Positions 44,400-54,218 of a stretch of DNA of 64,000 nucleotides are shown here, one piece after another. The DNA lies in NCBI GenBank assembly GCA_021780695.1, contig JAJXYD010000024.1:1-64000 (forward strand), in the 5' to 3' direction. The notes under the pieces are model-generated. The model searched no databases, was not told the DNA's origin, and saw only the letters and a list, made by a program, of their open reading frames with translations. A program made the position numbers and the translations under genes. This stretch comes from Deltaproteobacteria bacterium. Its GTDB lineage: Bacteria > Desulfobacterota > Syntrophobacteria > Syntrophobacterales > Syntrophobacteraceae. Numbering within the stretch: the first letter of the stretch is position 1; every line of letters begins with the position of its first letter.

Positions 44400-44899
44400 T
44401 GAAAATCACAGGAAAAACTTGGAAGTTTGGAAACGACATCGATACGGACGCCATCATCCCGGCCCGCTACCTTAACACCATCGATCCGGCGGCCCTTGCC
44501 TCCCATTGCATGGAGGATGCCGATGCGCAGTTCGCATCCAGGGTAAAGGCGGGAGATATTATTGCCGCGGGCAAAAACTTTGGCTGTGGTTCCTCGCGCG
44601 AGCACGCCCCCATATCGATTAAGGCCGCGGGGGTCGCTTGTGTTGTAGCTCACAGCTTTGCCAGGATCTTCTACCGCAACGCCCTCAACATGGGACTGCC
44701 GATCCTCGAGTGCCCCGAAGGCGCCGAACGCATTGAGAGCGGAGATGAACTCGAAATCGATCTGGATTCCGGTCTTATCCGCAATCTTACCAAGAAGGAA
44801 GAGTATGCGGCCCAGCCCATCCCCCCTTTCATGCAAAAGCTTATAAAGGCCGGCGGATTGATGGAATACGTTAAGGAACAGTTAGGAAGCAATATTTAA
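44399..44899 (+). CDS. leuD: 3-isopropylmalate dehydratase small subunit
   Basis: Swivel domain partner of LeuC. 166 residues. YLNTIDPAALASHCMEDAD and AGKNFGCGSSREHAPISIK with the catalytic Ser/Arg are intact. The start overlaps leuC by one base. Confidence 0.94.
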   Translation: MKITGKTWKFGNDIDTDAIIPARYLNTIDPAALASHCMEDADAQFASRVKAGDIIAAGKNFGCGSSREHAPISIKAAGVACVVAHSFARIFYRNALNMGLPILECPEGAERIESGDELEIDLDSGLIRNLTKKEEYAAQPIPPFMQKLIKAGGLMEYVKEQLGSNI

Positions 44900-44953
44900 A
44901 AATTACAGGCTTACACATTTTAATTCTACATCTTTACTAAAAGAGGGTATCAA

Positions 44954-46018
44954 ATGGCAAAAAATTACCGCATCGCAGTTATTCCCGGAGATGGAACAGG
45001 CCCGGAAGTTGTAAATGAAGCCCTCAAGGCATTGGATGCAGCGTCGAAAAAAATTGGGTTTACAACCCAAAAGACTCACTTCGACCTTGGAGGCGAGCGC
45101 TATCTTAAAACCGGAGAGATCCTTCCCGAGGCTACCCTCGAAGAACTGCGCAAATTCGACGCGATACTTCTTGGCGCCATAGGCCACCCCGATGTCAAAC
45201 CCGGAATACTGGAAAAGGGGCTTTTGCTGGAGCTGAGGTTCCGGCTGGACCAGTACGTAAATCTAAGACCCGTAATACTTTATCCGGGCGTGGAAACGCC
45301 TTTAAAGGACAAGGGCCCCGAGGAGGTAAACTTTGTGGTGGTTCGCGAAAACACCGAAGGACTCTATGCGGGAGCGGGTGGTTTTTTGCGCAAGGGCACC
45401 CCTAACGAGGTCGCGGTGCAGGAATCGATCAATACAAGGCTTGGCGCGGAGCGATGCATCCGATTCGCCTTCGATTACTGCCGAAAACGCAACAACCGTA
45501 AAAAACTGACCTTGTGCGGTAAGACAAACGTGCTCACCTACGCCTTCGATCTGTGGCTGCGCGCCTTTAACGATGTGGCTAAAGAGTATCCCGATATTGA
45601 GACCGACTACGTCCATGTCGACGCCATCTGCATGTGGATGATCAAAAATCCCGAGTGGTTCGACGTCATCGTAACCGACAATTTGTTTGGCGACATCATA
45701 ACCGATCTGGGCGCAATGATTCAGGGCGGCCTCGGAATTGCCGCGGGCGGCAACATTAACCCGGCCGGAGTTTCGATGTTTGAACCCATTGGCGGATCTG
45801 CCCCTAAATACACCGGCAAAAACATCATCAACCCCGTTGCGGCAATCGGAGCGGCTCAAATGATGCTCGAACACCTTGGGGAAACCTCGGCGGCCGCGCT
45901 TATCGAAAATGCGATAAAGAAAGTGGTCGAAAAGGACCTCAAGAGCATGTCCGCGGGGCATATGGGTTACTCGACCTCCGAGGTCGGAGATCTGGTGGCA
46001 AAATATATTGCGCAATAA
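44954..46018 (+). CDS. leuB: 3-isopropylmalate dehydrogenase
   Basis: NAD-dependent oxidative decarboxylase of leucine synthesis. 354 residues. [14 protein letters not shown] start, [16 protein letters not shown] substrate region, [20 protein letters not shown] (metal Asp) and [14 protein letters not shown] are conserved. GAGGG precedes the ATG. leuA is not in this window, so isopropylmalate synthase must be elsewhere. Confidence 0.94.
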   Translation: MAKNYRIAVIPGDGTGPEVVNEALKALDAASKKIGFTTQKTHFDLGGERYLKTGEILPEATLEELRKFDAILLGAIGHPDVKPGILEKGLLLELRFRLDQYVNLRPVILYPGVETPLKDKGPEEVNFVVVRENTEGLYAGAGGFLRKGTPNEVAVQESINTRLGAERCIRFAFDYCRKRNNRKKLTLCGKTNVLTYAFDLWLRAFNDVAKEYPDIETDYVHVDAICMWMIKNPEWFDVIVTDNLFGDIITDLGAMIQGGLGIAAGGNINPAGVSMFEPIGGSAPKYTGKNIINPVAAIGAAQMMLEHLGETSAAALIENAIKKVVEKDLKSMSAGHMGYSTSEVGDLVAKYIAQ

Positions 46019-46155
46019 TTGGAGCGGTGCTTTAGCTCATGGGGGTGCTGCGGGGTTTTGTCCCGGCGCTTGGTAAACAGCGGCTTTTTTCCGGAAATAG
46101 GTTCCGCGGCACCCATTGCTAATCAACCGCTCACCGAGAAGAGGTTCTCAAAGAC

Positions 46156-47175
46156 ATGGAACAAAATGGCTTGAAGGTTGCCGTCGTTGGAGCCACAGGG
46201 GCGGTCGGCAACCTGATGATAAAAGTCCTTGAGGAGAGGAATTTTCCCGTAAGCAGGCTAAAGCTGCTCGCATCGGCTCGTTCGGTCGGTAAAACCCTGC
46301 CCTTTCGAGGTGTTGAAGTTCCCGTTGAGGAACTGGTCGAAGATTCCTTTAAAGACGTCCAGTTGGCGCTTTTTTCAGCCGGAGGCTCTACCAGCAAAAA
46401 ATTTGCCCCCGTAGCCGCTCGGGCCGGAACCGTGGTGATCGACAACTCCAATGCGTGGCGCATGGATAAAGAGGTCCCTTTGGTAGTTCCGGAGGTAAAC
46501 CCCGAGGCCGCCCTCACCCATTCCGGGATTATAGCCAACCCCAACTGTTCGACAATCCAGATGGTTGTGGCTCTAAAGCCCATTTACGATGCGGCGGGCA
46601 TCCGGCGCATCGTCGTTACGACCTTTCAGGCCGTTTCGGGCACGGGCAAAAGGGCCATAGAGGAGCTTAAAAACCAGGTCCGCGACATTATGAACGGCCG
46701 GGAGGCCGTAAGGGAGATTTATCCCCGCCAGATTGCATTTAACTGTTTTCCGCAAATCGGCCCTTTCCTTGATAACGGCTTCAGCGAAGAAGAGATGAAG
46801 ATGGTTAACGAGACGCGGAAAATATTTTCAGATTCGCGCATTCGGGTTTGCGCGACAACCGTCAGGATTCCCGTCTTCTACGGCCATTCGGAGTCGATAA
46901 ACATCGAGACCGAAAAGCCTGTTTCCCCCGAACAGGTTCGCCGGCTCCTTGAGGATGCGCCCGGGGTAAAGGTTGTAGACGATCTTTCGAAGGGCTCTTA
47001 TCCTGTGGCGCTTGATGCGGCGGGCCGTGACGAAACCCTGGTCGGAAGGATTCGCATCGACCCCTCGGTCGAAAACGGTCTTGCAATGTGGGTGGTTGCC
47101 GATAACATTCGCAAGGGCGCGGCTACAAACGCGGTGCAAATCGCGGAGTTTCTGCTTAAAAGCAAGCGATTGTAG
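46156..47175 (+). CDS. asd: aspartate-semialdehyde dehydrogenase
   Basis: NADPH enzyme that makes aspartate semialdehyde for Lys, Thr, Met and diaminopimelate. 339 residues. VAVVGATGAVGNLMIKVL is the nucleotide loop, IANPNCSTIQM holds the catalytic Cys (about residue 130) and PVFYGHSESINIET the catalytic His. It follows leuB, as in many Desulfobacterota. Confidence 0.95.
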   Translation: MEQNGLKVAVVGATGAVGNLMIKVLEERNFPVSRLKLLASARSVGKTLPFRGVEVPVEELVEDSFKDVQLALFSAGGSTSKKFAPVAARAGTVVIDNSNAWRMDKEVPLVVPEVNPEAALTHSGIIANPNCSTIQMVVALKPIYDAAGIRRIVVTTFQAVSGTGKRAIEELKNQVRDIMNGREAVREIYPRQIAFNCFPQIGPFLDNGFSEEEMKMVNETRKIFSDSRIRVCATTVRIPVFYGHSESINIETEKPVSPEQVRRLLEDAPGVKVVDDLSKGSYPVALDAAGRDETLVGRIRIDPSVENGLAMWVVADNIRKGAATNAVQIAEFLLKSKRL

Positions 47176-47181
47176 GAAAAA

Positions 47182-47742
47182 ATGCGCATCATCGCCGGCG
47201 GTTTCAAAGGACGGCGCATCAACTCGCCCGTTACCCGCGGGATTCGTCCGACCATCGACCGGGTTAGGGAAGCGGTCTTTAGCATAATAGGCGAGCATGT
47301 TGGCGGAGCTCTGGTGCTTGACCTTTTCGCGGGCACAGGGGCTTTTGGCCTCGAAGCCCTTAGCCGTGGCGCGAAGTTTTGCTGTTTTGTCGATAACGGC
47401 ACGGAAAGCCTGGGTCTCATTCGAGCCAATATTGAACTGTGCGGTGTTAGGGATAAAACCCGCATAATCCGGGCCGATGCCCGGTCGGCCCTCCACCGCC
47501 TGGAAGCCGAAAAGCAGCTCTTCGACCTCGTCTTTTTGGACCCGCCTTACGGAAAAGGATATGTCGAGAAAACTTTAGCCGATATCGGCCCGGTTGCGCG
47601 CGCGGGCGCGCTCGTGATTGCCGAACGCCACGTCAAGGACCGGCAGGAACCGCTTTTGCCTTCGGCATGGCAAGTCTACCGCGAGCGAAGATACGGCGAC
47701 ACCTTGATCTCGATCTATACACGATCTGAGGAGTCACACTAA
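47182..47742 (+). CDS. rsmD: 16S rRNA (guanine(966)-N(2))-methyltransferase
   Basis: 186 residues. MRIIAGGFKGRRINSPVTRG is the usual start; motif I VLDLFAGTGAFGLEAL and motif IV LVFLDPPYGKGY define the N2-guanine methyltransferase. It begins 6 bp after asd and precedes coaD, the common rsmD-coaD pair. Confidence 0.94.
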   Translation: MRIIAGGFKGRRINSPVTRGIRPTIDRVREAVFSIIGEHVGGALVLDLFAGTGAFGLEALSRGAKFCCFVDNGTESLGLIRANIELCGVRDKTRIIRADARSALHRLEAEKQLFDLVFLDPPYGKGYVEKTLADIGPVARAGALVIAERHVKDRQEPLLPSAWQVYRERRYGDTLISIYTRSEESH

Positions 47743-47759
47743 AGGGAGCAGGAGAAAAG

Positions 47760-48263
47760 ATGTCCAGCGTAGCGGTATATCCCGGATCGTTCGATCCTAT
47801 CACAAACGGCCACATCGACCTGCTGGAGCGGGCCTTGAAGATGTTTGACACGGTTATCATTGCCATTGCGGTAAACGTTGGCAAGGAACCGCTTTTTTCC
47901 GCCAACGAACGCTATGAGATGATAAAGGAGTCCCTGTCCGACCATCCTCTAAGGGATCGCGTAAAGGTGGAACTTCTTAACGGACTCCTGGTCGATTACG
48001 TTCAATCCCTTAACGCTACGACTATTGTGAGGGGTTTAAGGGCTGTTAGCGATTTTGAATATGAGTTCCAGATGGCCCTTATGAATCGCAAGCTAAACCC
48101 CGAAATCGAAACGGCATTCATAATGACCGGAATGCGCTGGATATACATCAGTTCGAGAATTATAAAGGAAGTGGTGCGCTCGGGAGGCGATGTAGCCGGA
48201 CTGGTACCCGACGGGGTTGCAAAAAAGCTTACGGAAAGACTTTCGCTAAAAAAGTCCTTATAG
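47760..48263 (+). CDS. coaD: pantetheine-phosphate adenylyltransferase
   Basis: Penultimate step of coenzyme A synthesis. 167 residues. AVYPGSFDPITNGHIDLLER has the T/HxGH nucleotidyltransferase motif, and WIYISSRIIKEVVRSGGDV the ISSTxxR motif in the variant ISSRIIK. AGGAG precedes the ATG. Last gene of the plus-strand run. Confidence 0.96.
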   Translation: MSSVAVYPGSFDPITNGHIDLLERALKMFDTVIIAIAVNVGKEPLFSANERYEMIKESLSDHPLRDRVKVELLNGLLVDYVQSLNATTIVRGLRAVSDFEYEFQMALMNRKLNPEIETAFIMTGMRWIYISSRIIKEVVRSGGDVAGLVPDGVAKKLTERLSLKKSL

Positions 48264-48861
48264 CCGATATAGTCTGTCCTGAACCAAACTTGACTTGACG
48301 GTGGGCCGATGACGCGGGGGGCGGGACAACGAAAGTATCCCACACTACCCCCTGGGGCCTGCCTGTGCGCTCAAATTTTTAACAAAGTCTCGGCGATGCC
48401 GATCTTCATATCACTATCTCTACAAGTCCCAGGCATATAAGAAGCAGTGCGGGCGGCTCTGAAACGGCTGCCGGCGCCTTTAAAATCGGCAAGGGTATTT
48501 GTGTAAGCGTTACCCTCATAAGGTGCATCTATCTGGAACAACCCGCGCTAGGTCCCTGGCGCCCTCCCGGCGGCAAGGTTGTTGCTTTAAGCTCTGTTTG
48601 TCCCACGCGAAGCCGCGAAAATTGAACCCGGGAAAGTGCGATTTCGCACTGGTCTTCGATGGCTAATTCAAGCCCGGATCGCTCAGGTCAATCCCGACAC
48701 CTTTCCCATTGTGTTTCTTCGATATCTTTTTTCGCGCCTTCGCGTGAGCCTGAATCAACAACATTGGTCCGGGGTCTGCTCCGGGTCCTCATGATTTAGG
48801 ACCAGTAAGGGTCTTTTTTGTGAAATCTTGACCAAAGTCTTGACTAAGGGGATCTCGACCA
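48264..48861. other. 600-bp gap, no gene recognised
   Basis: No promoter, RNA or family similarity was seen. A short open stretch near 48400-48630 lacks a start codon with a ribosome site. The region separates coaD from the tRNA-His terminator. Confidence 0.45.
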
Positions 48862-48900
48862 ATAAAAAAACGCCAACCCGCATATCGTGCAAGTTGGCGT
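48862..48900 (-). terminator. intrinsic terminator of tRNA-His
   Basis: On the minus strand ACGCCAAC pairs with GTTGGCGT (48900-48893 with 48877-48870), followed directly by TTTTTTTATT. It lies 20 bp downstream of tRNA-His. Confidence 0.85.
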
Positions 48901-48919
48901 CTTCCTAAAATTCCGGGAG

Positions 48920-48994
48920 GGTGAGTGATCGGGCTCGAACCGACAGCCTCTGGGGCCACAACCCAGTGCTCTAACCAATTGAGCTACACCCACC
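48920..48994 (-). tRNA. tRNA-His (anticodon GTG)
   Basis: Acceptor GGTGGGTG pairs with CACTCACC, including the extra G at -1 opposite C73 that marks tRNA-His. Anticodon arm is CTGGG-TTGTGGC-CCCAG with GTG. T-arm is GTCGGTTCGAGCCCGAT. CCA is not encoded. Confidence 0.95.
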
Positions 48995-49062
48995 GCAAAT
49001 GTGAAGCGCTAATAATAGCACCGGATGAAAAACAACGCAAGCACAGACTGCGAAACAACGCA

Positions 49063-50046
49063 CTAAGGCTGACTCATCTGAAAACCGGCGGCGGCGGAGG
49101 CAGGTCCGCGATCCTGCATGAAAAGCTCGTCGGACTTGTCAAAGCTCAAAAGAAAACGGTTCATTATGAGCATCTGAGAGTGGTACTTCATAAGAGCCCT
49201 GCGTTTAACCTTAACTTCCTTTGGGGTCAAATTGAGCACGATCCACTTTGCCCCGTGGTCAGGGAAACCTTGGGGAGGATCGAGGCGGTTTCCGGAGCTG
49301 ACCTCCTGATTAACTGGCCAGCCGTTAAAATGTATCACGAACGTAAGGACAATGGGCTTAAGATAGGGGTATTTAAGGCTGAACCGATCCAGCGCCTTTT
49401 CAAGAAAAAAATAGGTGGAATTGTGGTCGGGATGCTGGTCCAGGGGTCCAGTCGTTGCAACCACGGTGGGACGAAACCGCAGGATAACCCTTTCCATTTC
49501 GTTTGTGAGATCCCGGGCGCAGTAGTCGGCGCGGGGGACGAGGACCTCGGAGGAAGGCGGGCGAAATTTTCGGGTAAACGGCGACCTGTAGGGGTCAACG
49601 TGAACGCAGGACTTTACGCGAAGAGCGGTCAAGCCCCCATCGGGGTAGCCCAGGAAAATCACGTTGCGGGTTTTGATCCCCAGGGTGGTAGTTGCGCTCA
49701 AGGCTTCAAGCCTGCGAATTTGCCCATATTTATTGTAGTCCCACGCAGTCGGATGAACCGTGTGGTCTTCGGCTTCCACACCTTCGGGGTAGCCGTCGCC
49801 GTTGGTCATGAAAACAACTTTTACCTTTCCGCCCGCCCGCAGAACCTTTTGGATGAGACCGCCGGCTCCCAGGGTTTCATCATCGGGGTGGGGGGAAAAA
49901 ATCATTAACCGGGTCGAACGGGTTATGAGCGGCTCCAGGGAAGTAAGCTCCACTGCCCGGGCGTAGAGTGGAAAAAACAGAAGCGCAAAAAGCGCAATCG
50001 CACATAAAAACCTGGCTCGCACGTTTATCCCTCGTTTAAAATCCAT
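49063..50046 (-). CDS. exported PIG-L/LmbE-family deacetylase
   Basis: 327 residues. The N terminus (residues 1-31) is a signal peptide or anchor (CAIALFALLFFPLYARA). Zinc-binding motifs FSPHPDDETLGAGG (~50-63) and DQHPDHNSTY (~204-213) are intact. Family members deacetylate N-acetylglucosaminyl compounds. The signal suggests a cell-envelope glycan substrate, which is inference. Confidence 0.88.
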   Translation of the reverse strand: MDFKRGINVRARFLCAIALFALLFFPLYARAVELTSLEPLITRSTRLMIFSPHPDDETLGAGGLIQKVLRAGGKVKVVFMTNGDGYPEGVEAEDHTVHPTAWDYNKYGQIRRLEALSATTTLGIKTRNVIFLGYPDGGLTALRVKSCVHVDPYRSPFTRKFRPPSSEVLVPRADYCARDLTNEMERVILRFRPTVVATTGPLDQHPDHNSTYFFLEKALDRFSLKYPYLKPIVLTFVIHFNGWPVNQEVSSGNRLDPPQGFPDHGAKWIVLNLTPKEVKVKRRALMKYHSQMLIMNRFLLSFDKSDELFMQDRGPASAAAGFQMSQP

Positions 50047-50095
50047 ATCAAATTTATGTACAATCCCACTTTGGGGTTCCTTTCATACACTATAA

Positions 50096-50120
50096 TTGTC
50101 AAAAGACAAGATATATTGTC
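50096..50120. promoter_or_regulatory. TTGTC/GACAA operator-like repeats
   Basis: TTGTC-N4-GACAA-N6-TTGTC, so a central GACAA can pair with either flank. It lies in the promoter gap between the divergent deacetylase and glycerate kinase genes, where a dimeric repressor could bind. No regulator is known. Confidence 0.35.
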
Positions 50121-50215
50121 TATTTTATCAGGACAGAAAAAAATTTTGTTACAATTTCATTTATACGGCTTTTTCACAAAATGTTTCCCCTTAAACAGAC
50201 AAGGAAACTTTAAAC

Positions 50216-51574
50216 GTGGATTTAAATTGGCAAAAAGCCTTAGAGGACGCAAACTTAATCTTCCAGGCAGCTCTGCGCCGCGTCGATCCTCTCGCCATGA
50301 TGGGCCGCTGCCTGTCGCTGGAGGCTTCAGACCTTGTCGTCCGAACCGACTGTGAAGAGGCGCGCATTTGTCTGGACCAATTCGAACAGGTCCTGCTTTT
50401 GGGAATGGGCAAGGCGGCCGCCCGAATGGCCCTGGGGGTCGAAAAGATTCTTGGCGGACGAATAACCCGAGGCCTTGTCGCCGTAAAGCAAGGATGCGCG
50501 GAAAACCTCTCCGGGGTTTCAATCCTTGAATGCGGACATCCCCTGCCCGACCGGCGCTCGACCATTGCCGCTAAACGTTTTTTAGCCCTGGGGCAAGATG
50601 CCGATGAGAGGACTCTGGCGCTGGTTCTCATTTCCGGAGGCGGATCGGCCGCCCTTTGCGCACCCCGCCAGGGGCTTTCCCTCGCAGAAAAGATGGAGAC
50701 CACTAAGTTACTTATCTCCTGCGGCGCCACGATCCAGGAGATAAACTGCGTTCGAAAGCACCTTTCGGCTATTAAGGGCGGGCAACTGGCTAAAGCTTTG
50801 GCCCCTGCGACCGTGGTCTCGCTTATTTTATCCGACGTTATCGGAGACGATCCGGACGCGATAGCCTCGGGCCCTACGGTCGCCGATCCGACCACATTTA
50901 ACGACTGCATCGAAATTATCCGGCGCTACGGGTTGGAAGACCAAATCCCCCGAAACATTTTGCACTATTTGAGGTCGGGAGCCTCCGGCAAGCAGCCTGA
51001 AACACCCAAGCCCGGAGACCGGATCTTTACACGGACAAAGAACTTTCTAATCGGCACCAACCGGCAGGCGCTTTTCGCCGGCAAGGCGCGTGCGCAGCAA
51101 CTGGGTTACGCCGCCCTTGTTTTAACCTCGAGGCTTACCGGAGAGGCAAAAGAGGCCGCGCTCATGATTTTGGGCATTGGCAAGGACATCGCTTCGTGGG
51201 GCTTCCCCCTCCAAAGGCCGGCTTGCGTCCTGCTGGGCGGCGAGACCACCGTGACACTTAGAGGAACCGGCAAAGGCGGGCGCAACCAGGAGATGGCCCT
51301 GGCCTTTCTTGCCGCTCTCCAACGCTCGCCCAAAGACGCCGAAGGGCTCCTCTTTTTCTCGGCTTCAACCGACGGCACCGATGGGCCAACCGACGCCGCC
51401 GGGGCCTTTGCATCCTCGAGCCTCCTTGCGCGCGCCCAACTTGCCGGTCTTAATCCCGAGGACTTTCTCCGAAACAACGACTCCTATCATTTTCTTGATG
51501 CCTGCGCGGGATTGGTTCGAACAGGCCCGACCAAAACCAATGTATGCGATATCCAGATACTGCTCGCACCCTGA
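50216..51574 (+). CDS. glycerate 2-kinase (MOFRL family)
   Basis: 452 residues starting with GTG behind AAGGAAA. LLLGMGKAAARMALGVEKIL, LISGGGSAALCAPRQGLSL and the C-terminal MOFRL domain (VLLGGETTVTLRGTGKGGRN, then STDGTDGPTDAAGAF) are typical of GckA/TtuD proteins, which phosphorylate glycerate to 2-phosphoglycerate and were once annotated as hydroxypyruvate reductases. Role in serine-type or glyoxylate carbon flow. Confidence 0.92.
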   Translation: MDLNWQKALEDANLIFQAALRRVDPLAMMGRCLSLEASDLVVRTDCEEARICLDQFEQVLLLGMGKAAARMALGVEKILGGRITRGLVAVKQGCAENLSGVSILECGHPLPDRRSTIAAKRFLALGQDADERTLALVLISGGGSAALCAPRQGLSLAEKMETTKLLISCGATIQEINCVRKHLSAIKGGQLAKALAPATVVSLILSDVIGDDPDAIASGPTVADPTTFNDCIEIIRRYGLEDQIPRNILHYLRSGASGKQPETPKPGDRIFTRTKNFLIGTNRQALFAGKARAQQLGYAALVLTSRLTGEAKEAALMILGIGKDIASWGFPLQRPACVLLGGETTVTLRGTGKGGRNQEMALAFLAALQRSPKDAEGLLFFSASTDGTDGPTDAAGAFASSSLLARAQLAGLNPEDFLRNNDSYHFLDACAGLVRTGPTKTNVCDIQILLAP

Positions 51575-51585
51575 GAGGAAACTCT

Positions 51586-52425
51586 TTAAATGGCTTGGGA
51601 GATCAACCGGGCAAGAACGAGGAATTCATGGGGTGAGAGGGTTTCCGCACGCCTTTTGGGATCGATCCCGGCAGCCTCGAAAGCCTTCTGTAACACCTCG
51701 GAAGATAGACCGAAGACGCCGCACAGACTGTTGGCCAGGGTCTTTCGACGCTGCTGGAAGGCTTTGCTTACCAGTTTTCTTAAAAATTCAAAACCCGGTC
51801 CCTCGGGAGCTCTCTTAAAAAAATCTATTCGCAAAACCATGGAATCCACTCTAGGAGGCGGGTGGAACTGACCGGGGCCGACGACGAAAAGCTTTGCAAC
51901 CCTGGAGTAAACTCCCAGAAGCACCGAGAGCACTCCGTAGTCCTTCGAACCCGCAGAAGCGGCAAAACGGATGCCCACCTCCTTTTGAACCATAAAAACC
52001 GCCCGGTCGATGGCGGGAAAATCTTCAAGGAGTCTAAAGAGCAGCGGAGAGCTGATATTGTAGGGAAGGTTGCCAAGGACCACCAGACGTTTTTTAAGAG
52101 TGCTCGAAATACTTTGGAAGTCAAAAGATAAAGCGTCCTGGCGGTAGATCGTTGTGTTTTCCGCACTCGTTCGCTGCGTCAAATACTCTACCATTGCCCG
52201 ATCGACCTCGACCAGGTGAAAACTTTCCCCCTTCCCGATTATAAAACGGGTAAGGGCTCCAAGACCGGGACCGATTTCAACGACGGCATCGTCTGCTTCG
52301 ATTTGAGCGCTTTCGACAATCTTTAGCGCCGTTGCGGGCTGGGCTAGGAAATGCTGTCCGAAATGCTTTAGCGGGCGAGTCCCTCTGTTTTGAAAGTATT
52401 CGGCGGGTGTTTGAAAATCGGCCAT
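51586..52425 (-). CDS. rsmA: 16S rRNA dimethyladenosine transferase
   Basis: KsgA enzyme that dimethylates A1518 and A1519. 279 residues from the ATG of MADFQTPAEYFQNRG. HFGQHFLAQPATALKIVES, VVEIGPGLGALT (motif I) and LGNLPYNISSPLLFRLL (NLPY catalytic motif) are conserved. It lies 22 bp downstream of tsaD on the same strand. Confidence 0.95.
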   Translation of the reverse strand: MADFQTPAEYFQNRGTRPLKHFGQHFLAQPATALKIVESAQIEADDAVVEIGPGLGALTRFIIGKGESFHLVEVDRAMVEYLTQRTSAENTTIYRQDALSFDFQSISSTLKKRLVVLGNLPYNISSPLLFRLLEDFPAIDRAVFMVQKEVGIRFAASAGSKDYGVLSVLLGVYSRVAKLFVVGPGQFHPPPRVDSMVLRIDFFKRAPEGPGFEFLRKLVSKAFQQRRKTLANSLCGVFGLSSEVLQKAFEAAGIDPKRRAETLSPHEFLVLARLISQAI

Positions 52426-52447
52426 TTTACATTCCAGGCAGAGCACG

Positions 52448-53461
52448 CTAGCGCGAAAAGGCGTCAATATCGAGCATTCCGGCCTGAGGGCCCAAACGCT
52501 GCCAGGTGCGGTAGGCCGCCGCGGCTATCATGACCGCATTATCGGTGCAAAACTTTACGGGCGGCAAATAGAGGTGAAGATTTTCCGCCAGGACGGCCTG
52601 CCCCAGCCGCTCCCGCAGCCTGGAGTTTGCCGCCACCCCCCCTACTGCCGCAATGCTTGAAAGCCCGCACTGCTTAGCGGCAAGAATACTCTTTTCCACC
52701 AGCACATCCACCACGGCTTCCTGAAAACTGGCCGCGAAGTCTTTAAGGAGGCTCTCCGACCCCTTACCCCCTTCGGCCGACAGGTGGTTTGAGCGCACGA
52801 AATTGGCGGCCGCGGTTTTTAAACCGCTAAAGCTAAATTCCAGAGAATCCTTATCGAAGCGCGAACGAGGAAAATGAATGGCTTTGGGGTTGGCGCCGAG
52901 GGCAAGGTTTTGGATCGCGACTCCTCCGGGATAACCTATCGAAAGGATCTTTGCCACCTTGTCGAAAGCCTCCCCAGCCGCATCGTCTCGGGTTGCCCCC
53001 AGCAGAACGTTGCCCTTTTCGGGTTCCACCTTATAGAGAGCGGTATGTCCCCCGGAGACGACAAGGCAGATAAAGGGCTCCTGCGGCATGTTCTCGGAAA
53101 GAAAGGCCGCCTCGATATGGCCGTCCAGATGATTTACCCCAATGAGGGGCTTACGCAGGGCATAGGCCATTGCCTTTGCAGCGCTCAAACCTACCAGAAG
53201 CGCCCCCACAAGCCCCGGACCACGAGTAACGCCAACCGCGTCTATCTCCCCCGCGGCAATGCCCGAGTCGAAGAGAGCCTTTTCGATTATCGGGATGATG
53301 TATTCGAGGTGCTTTCTGGAGGCAAGCTCTGGCACGACTCCCCCAAAGGGGGCATGGACCGGTACCTGGCTGGCTATAACGCCCGACAATATCTCTTTTC
53401 CATCCCGGACGACCGCGGCCGCGGTCTCGTCGCAGGATGTTTCAACTCCAAGAATAACCAT
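52448..53461 (-). CDS. tsaD: tRNA N6-adenosine threonylcarbamoyltransferase
   Basis: Adds the threonylcarbamoyl group to A37 of ANN-decoding tRNAs, with TsaB and TsaE. 337 residues from MVILGVETSCDETAAAV, the family start (a GTG four codons earlier is less likely). VNHLDGHIEAAFL holds the two iron-binding His, and GGVAANSRLRERL is the nucleotide site. First gene of a two-gene unit with rsmA. Confidence 0.96.
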   Translation of the reverse strand: MVILGVETSCDETAAAVVRDGKEILSGVIASQVPVHAPFGGVVPELASRKHLEYIIPIIEKALFDSGIAAGEIDAVGVTRGPGLVGALLVGLSAAKAMAYALRKPLIGVNHLDGHIEAAFLSENMPQEPFICLVVSGGHTALYKVEPEKGNVLLGATRDDAAGEAFDKVAKILSIGYPGGVAIQNLALGANPKAIHFPRSRFDKDSLEFSFSGLKTAAANFVRSNHLSAEGGKGSESLLKDFAASFQEAVVDVLVEKSILAAKQCGLSSIAAVGGVAANSRLRERLGQAVLAENLHLYLPPVKFCTDNAVMIAAAAYRTWQRLGPQAGMLDIDAFSR

Positions 53462-53473
53462 GTTCTCTTTCAC

Positions 53474-53923
53474 AAATCATGCAATTATGAAAATCTCTTA
53501 TTTGTATTGCCATATACACTCTATCAAAGATTAACGGAAGCTCCAAAATTGACCTTTCGGACCGCAATCGCCTTTCAAAGGCGCCACAGCGCACCGCACT
53601 CATCGCCCCACCCCCCGCAATCAAAACCCGATATTTAGGGACCAAAATGCGAAAGCCTGCGGTTTTGACCTGCTCAAAAACTGGGACCCGGCACCGAAAT
53701 GACCGGAAGAACAACCCTTTTTCCTATTTAAAACGAAGATTTTAACAACTGGCCCCATTTTTTCGCATCAATTTTTACCAACTTTTGCCTTACCCCCTTA
53801 AAATTTAACCCCCCAAGACCTATTTTGACCTCTCGGTCGGCATCATTTGTCTTGACTTGCTCTTGAAATTGCACGATAGGAATGTTTAATTATAGCGCAC
53901 ACTATGTTTACAGAGGATAAAAA
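53474..53923. other. divergent gap before the kor operon
   Basis: 450 bp. A TTGAAA (53863-53868), 18 bp and TAATTA (53887-53892) may be the kor promoter; a second TTGACT at 53852 is close. No coding sequence recognised. Confidence 0.45.
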
Positions 53924-54193
53924 ATGAAATTTTGGCGAGTTCCCCTCGATAGCGACGAGATAGTCATAACCCGGGGGGTGGTCCACATAATAGAGGACCG
54001 GTGCAAGGGGTGCGGCTACTGCATCGATTATTGCCCAAGGGACGTGCTGGAAGCTTCCAGCCGTTTTAACAGCAAGGGGTATCATCCCCCGGCGGTTAAG
54101 CAGCCCGATTTATGTGTAAACTGTCACTATTGCGAGGCGGTCTGCCCCGATTTTGCCATTTTTTCGGTTGAAGCCCCGGCCCAACCGATTTGA
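53924..54193 (+). CDS. korD: 2-oxoacid:ferredoxin oxidoreductase, ferredoxin (delta) subunit
   Basis: 89 residues. Two [4Fe-4S] motifs, CKGCGYCIDYCP and CVNCHYCEAVCP, carry electrons from the thiamine site to ferredoxin. First of the four-gene kor set, in the common order D-A-B-C. Start is the ATG at 53924; no strong ribosome site. Confidence 0.92.
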   Translation: MKFWRVPLDSDEIVITRGVVHIIEDRCKGCGYCIDYCPRDVLEASSRFNSKGYHPPAVKQPDLCVNCHYCEAVCPDFAIFSVEAPAQPI

Positions 54194-54218
54194 GAGCTTT
54201 CGAGCAAGTGAGTTTTTT

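Noticed and set aside
53442..53714. 90-codon minus-strand frame upstream of tsaD
   Set aside because: No domain, overlaps the tsaD start and lies in an AT-rich promoter gap.
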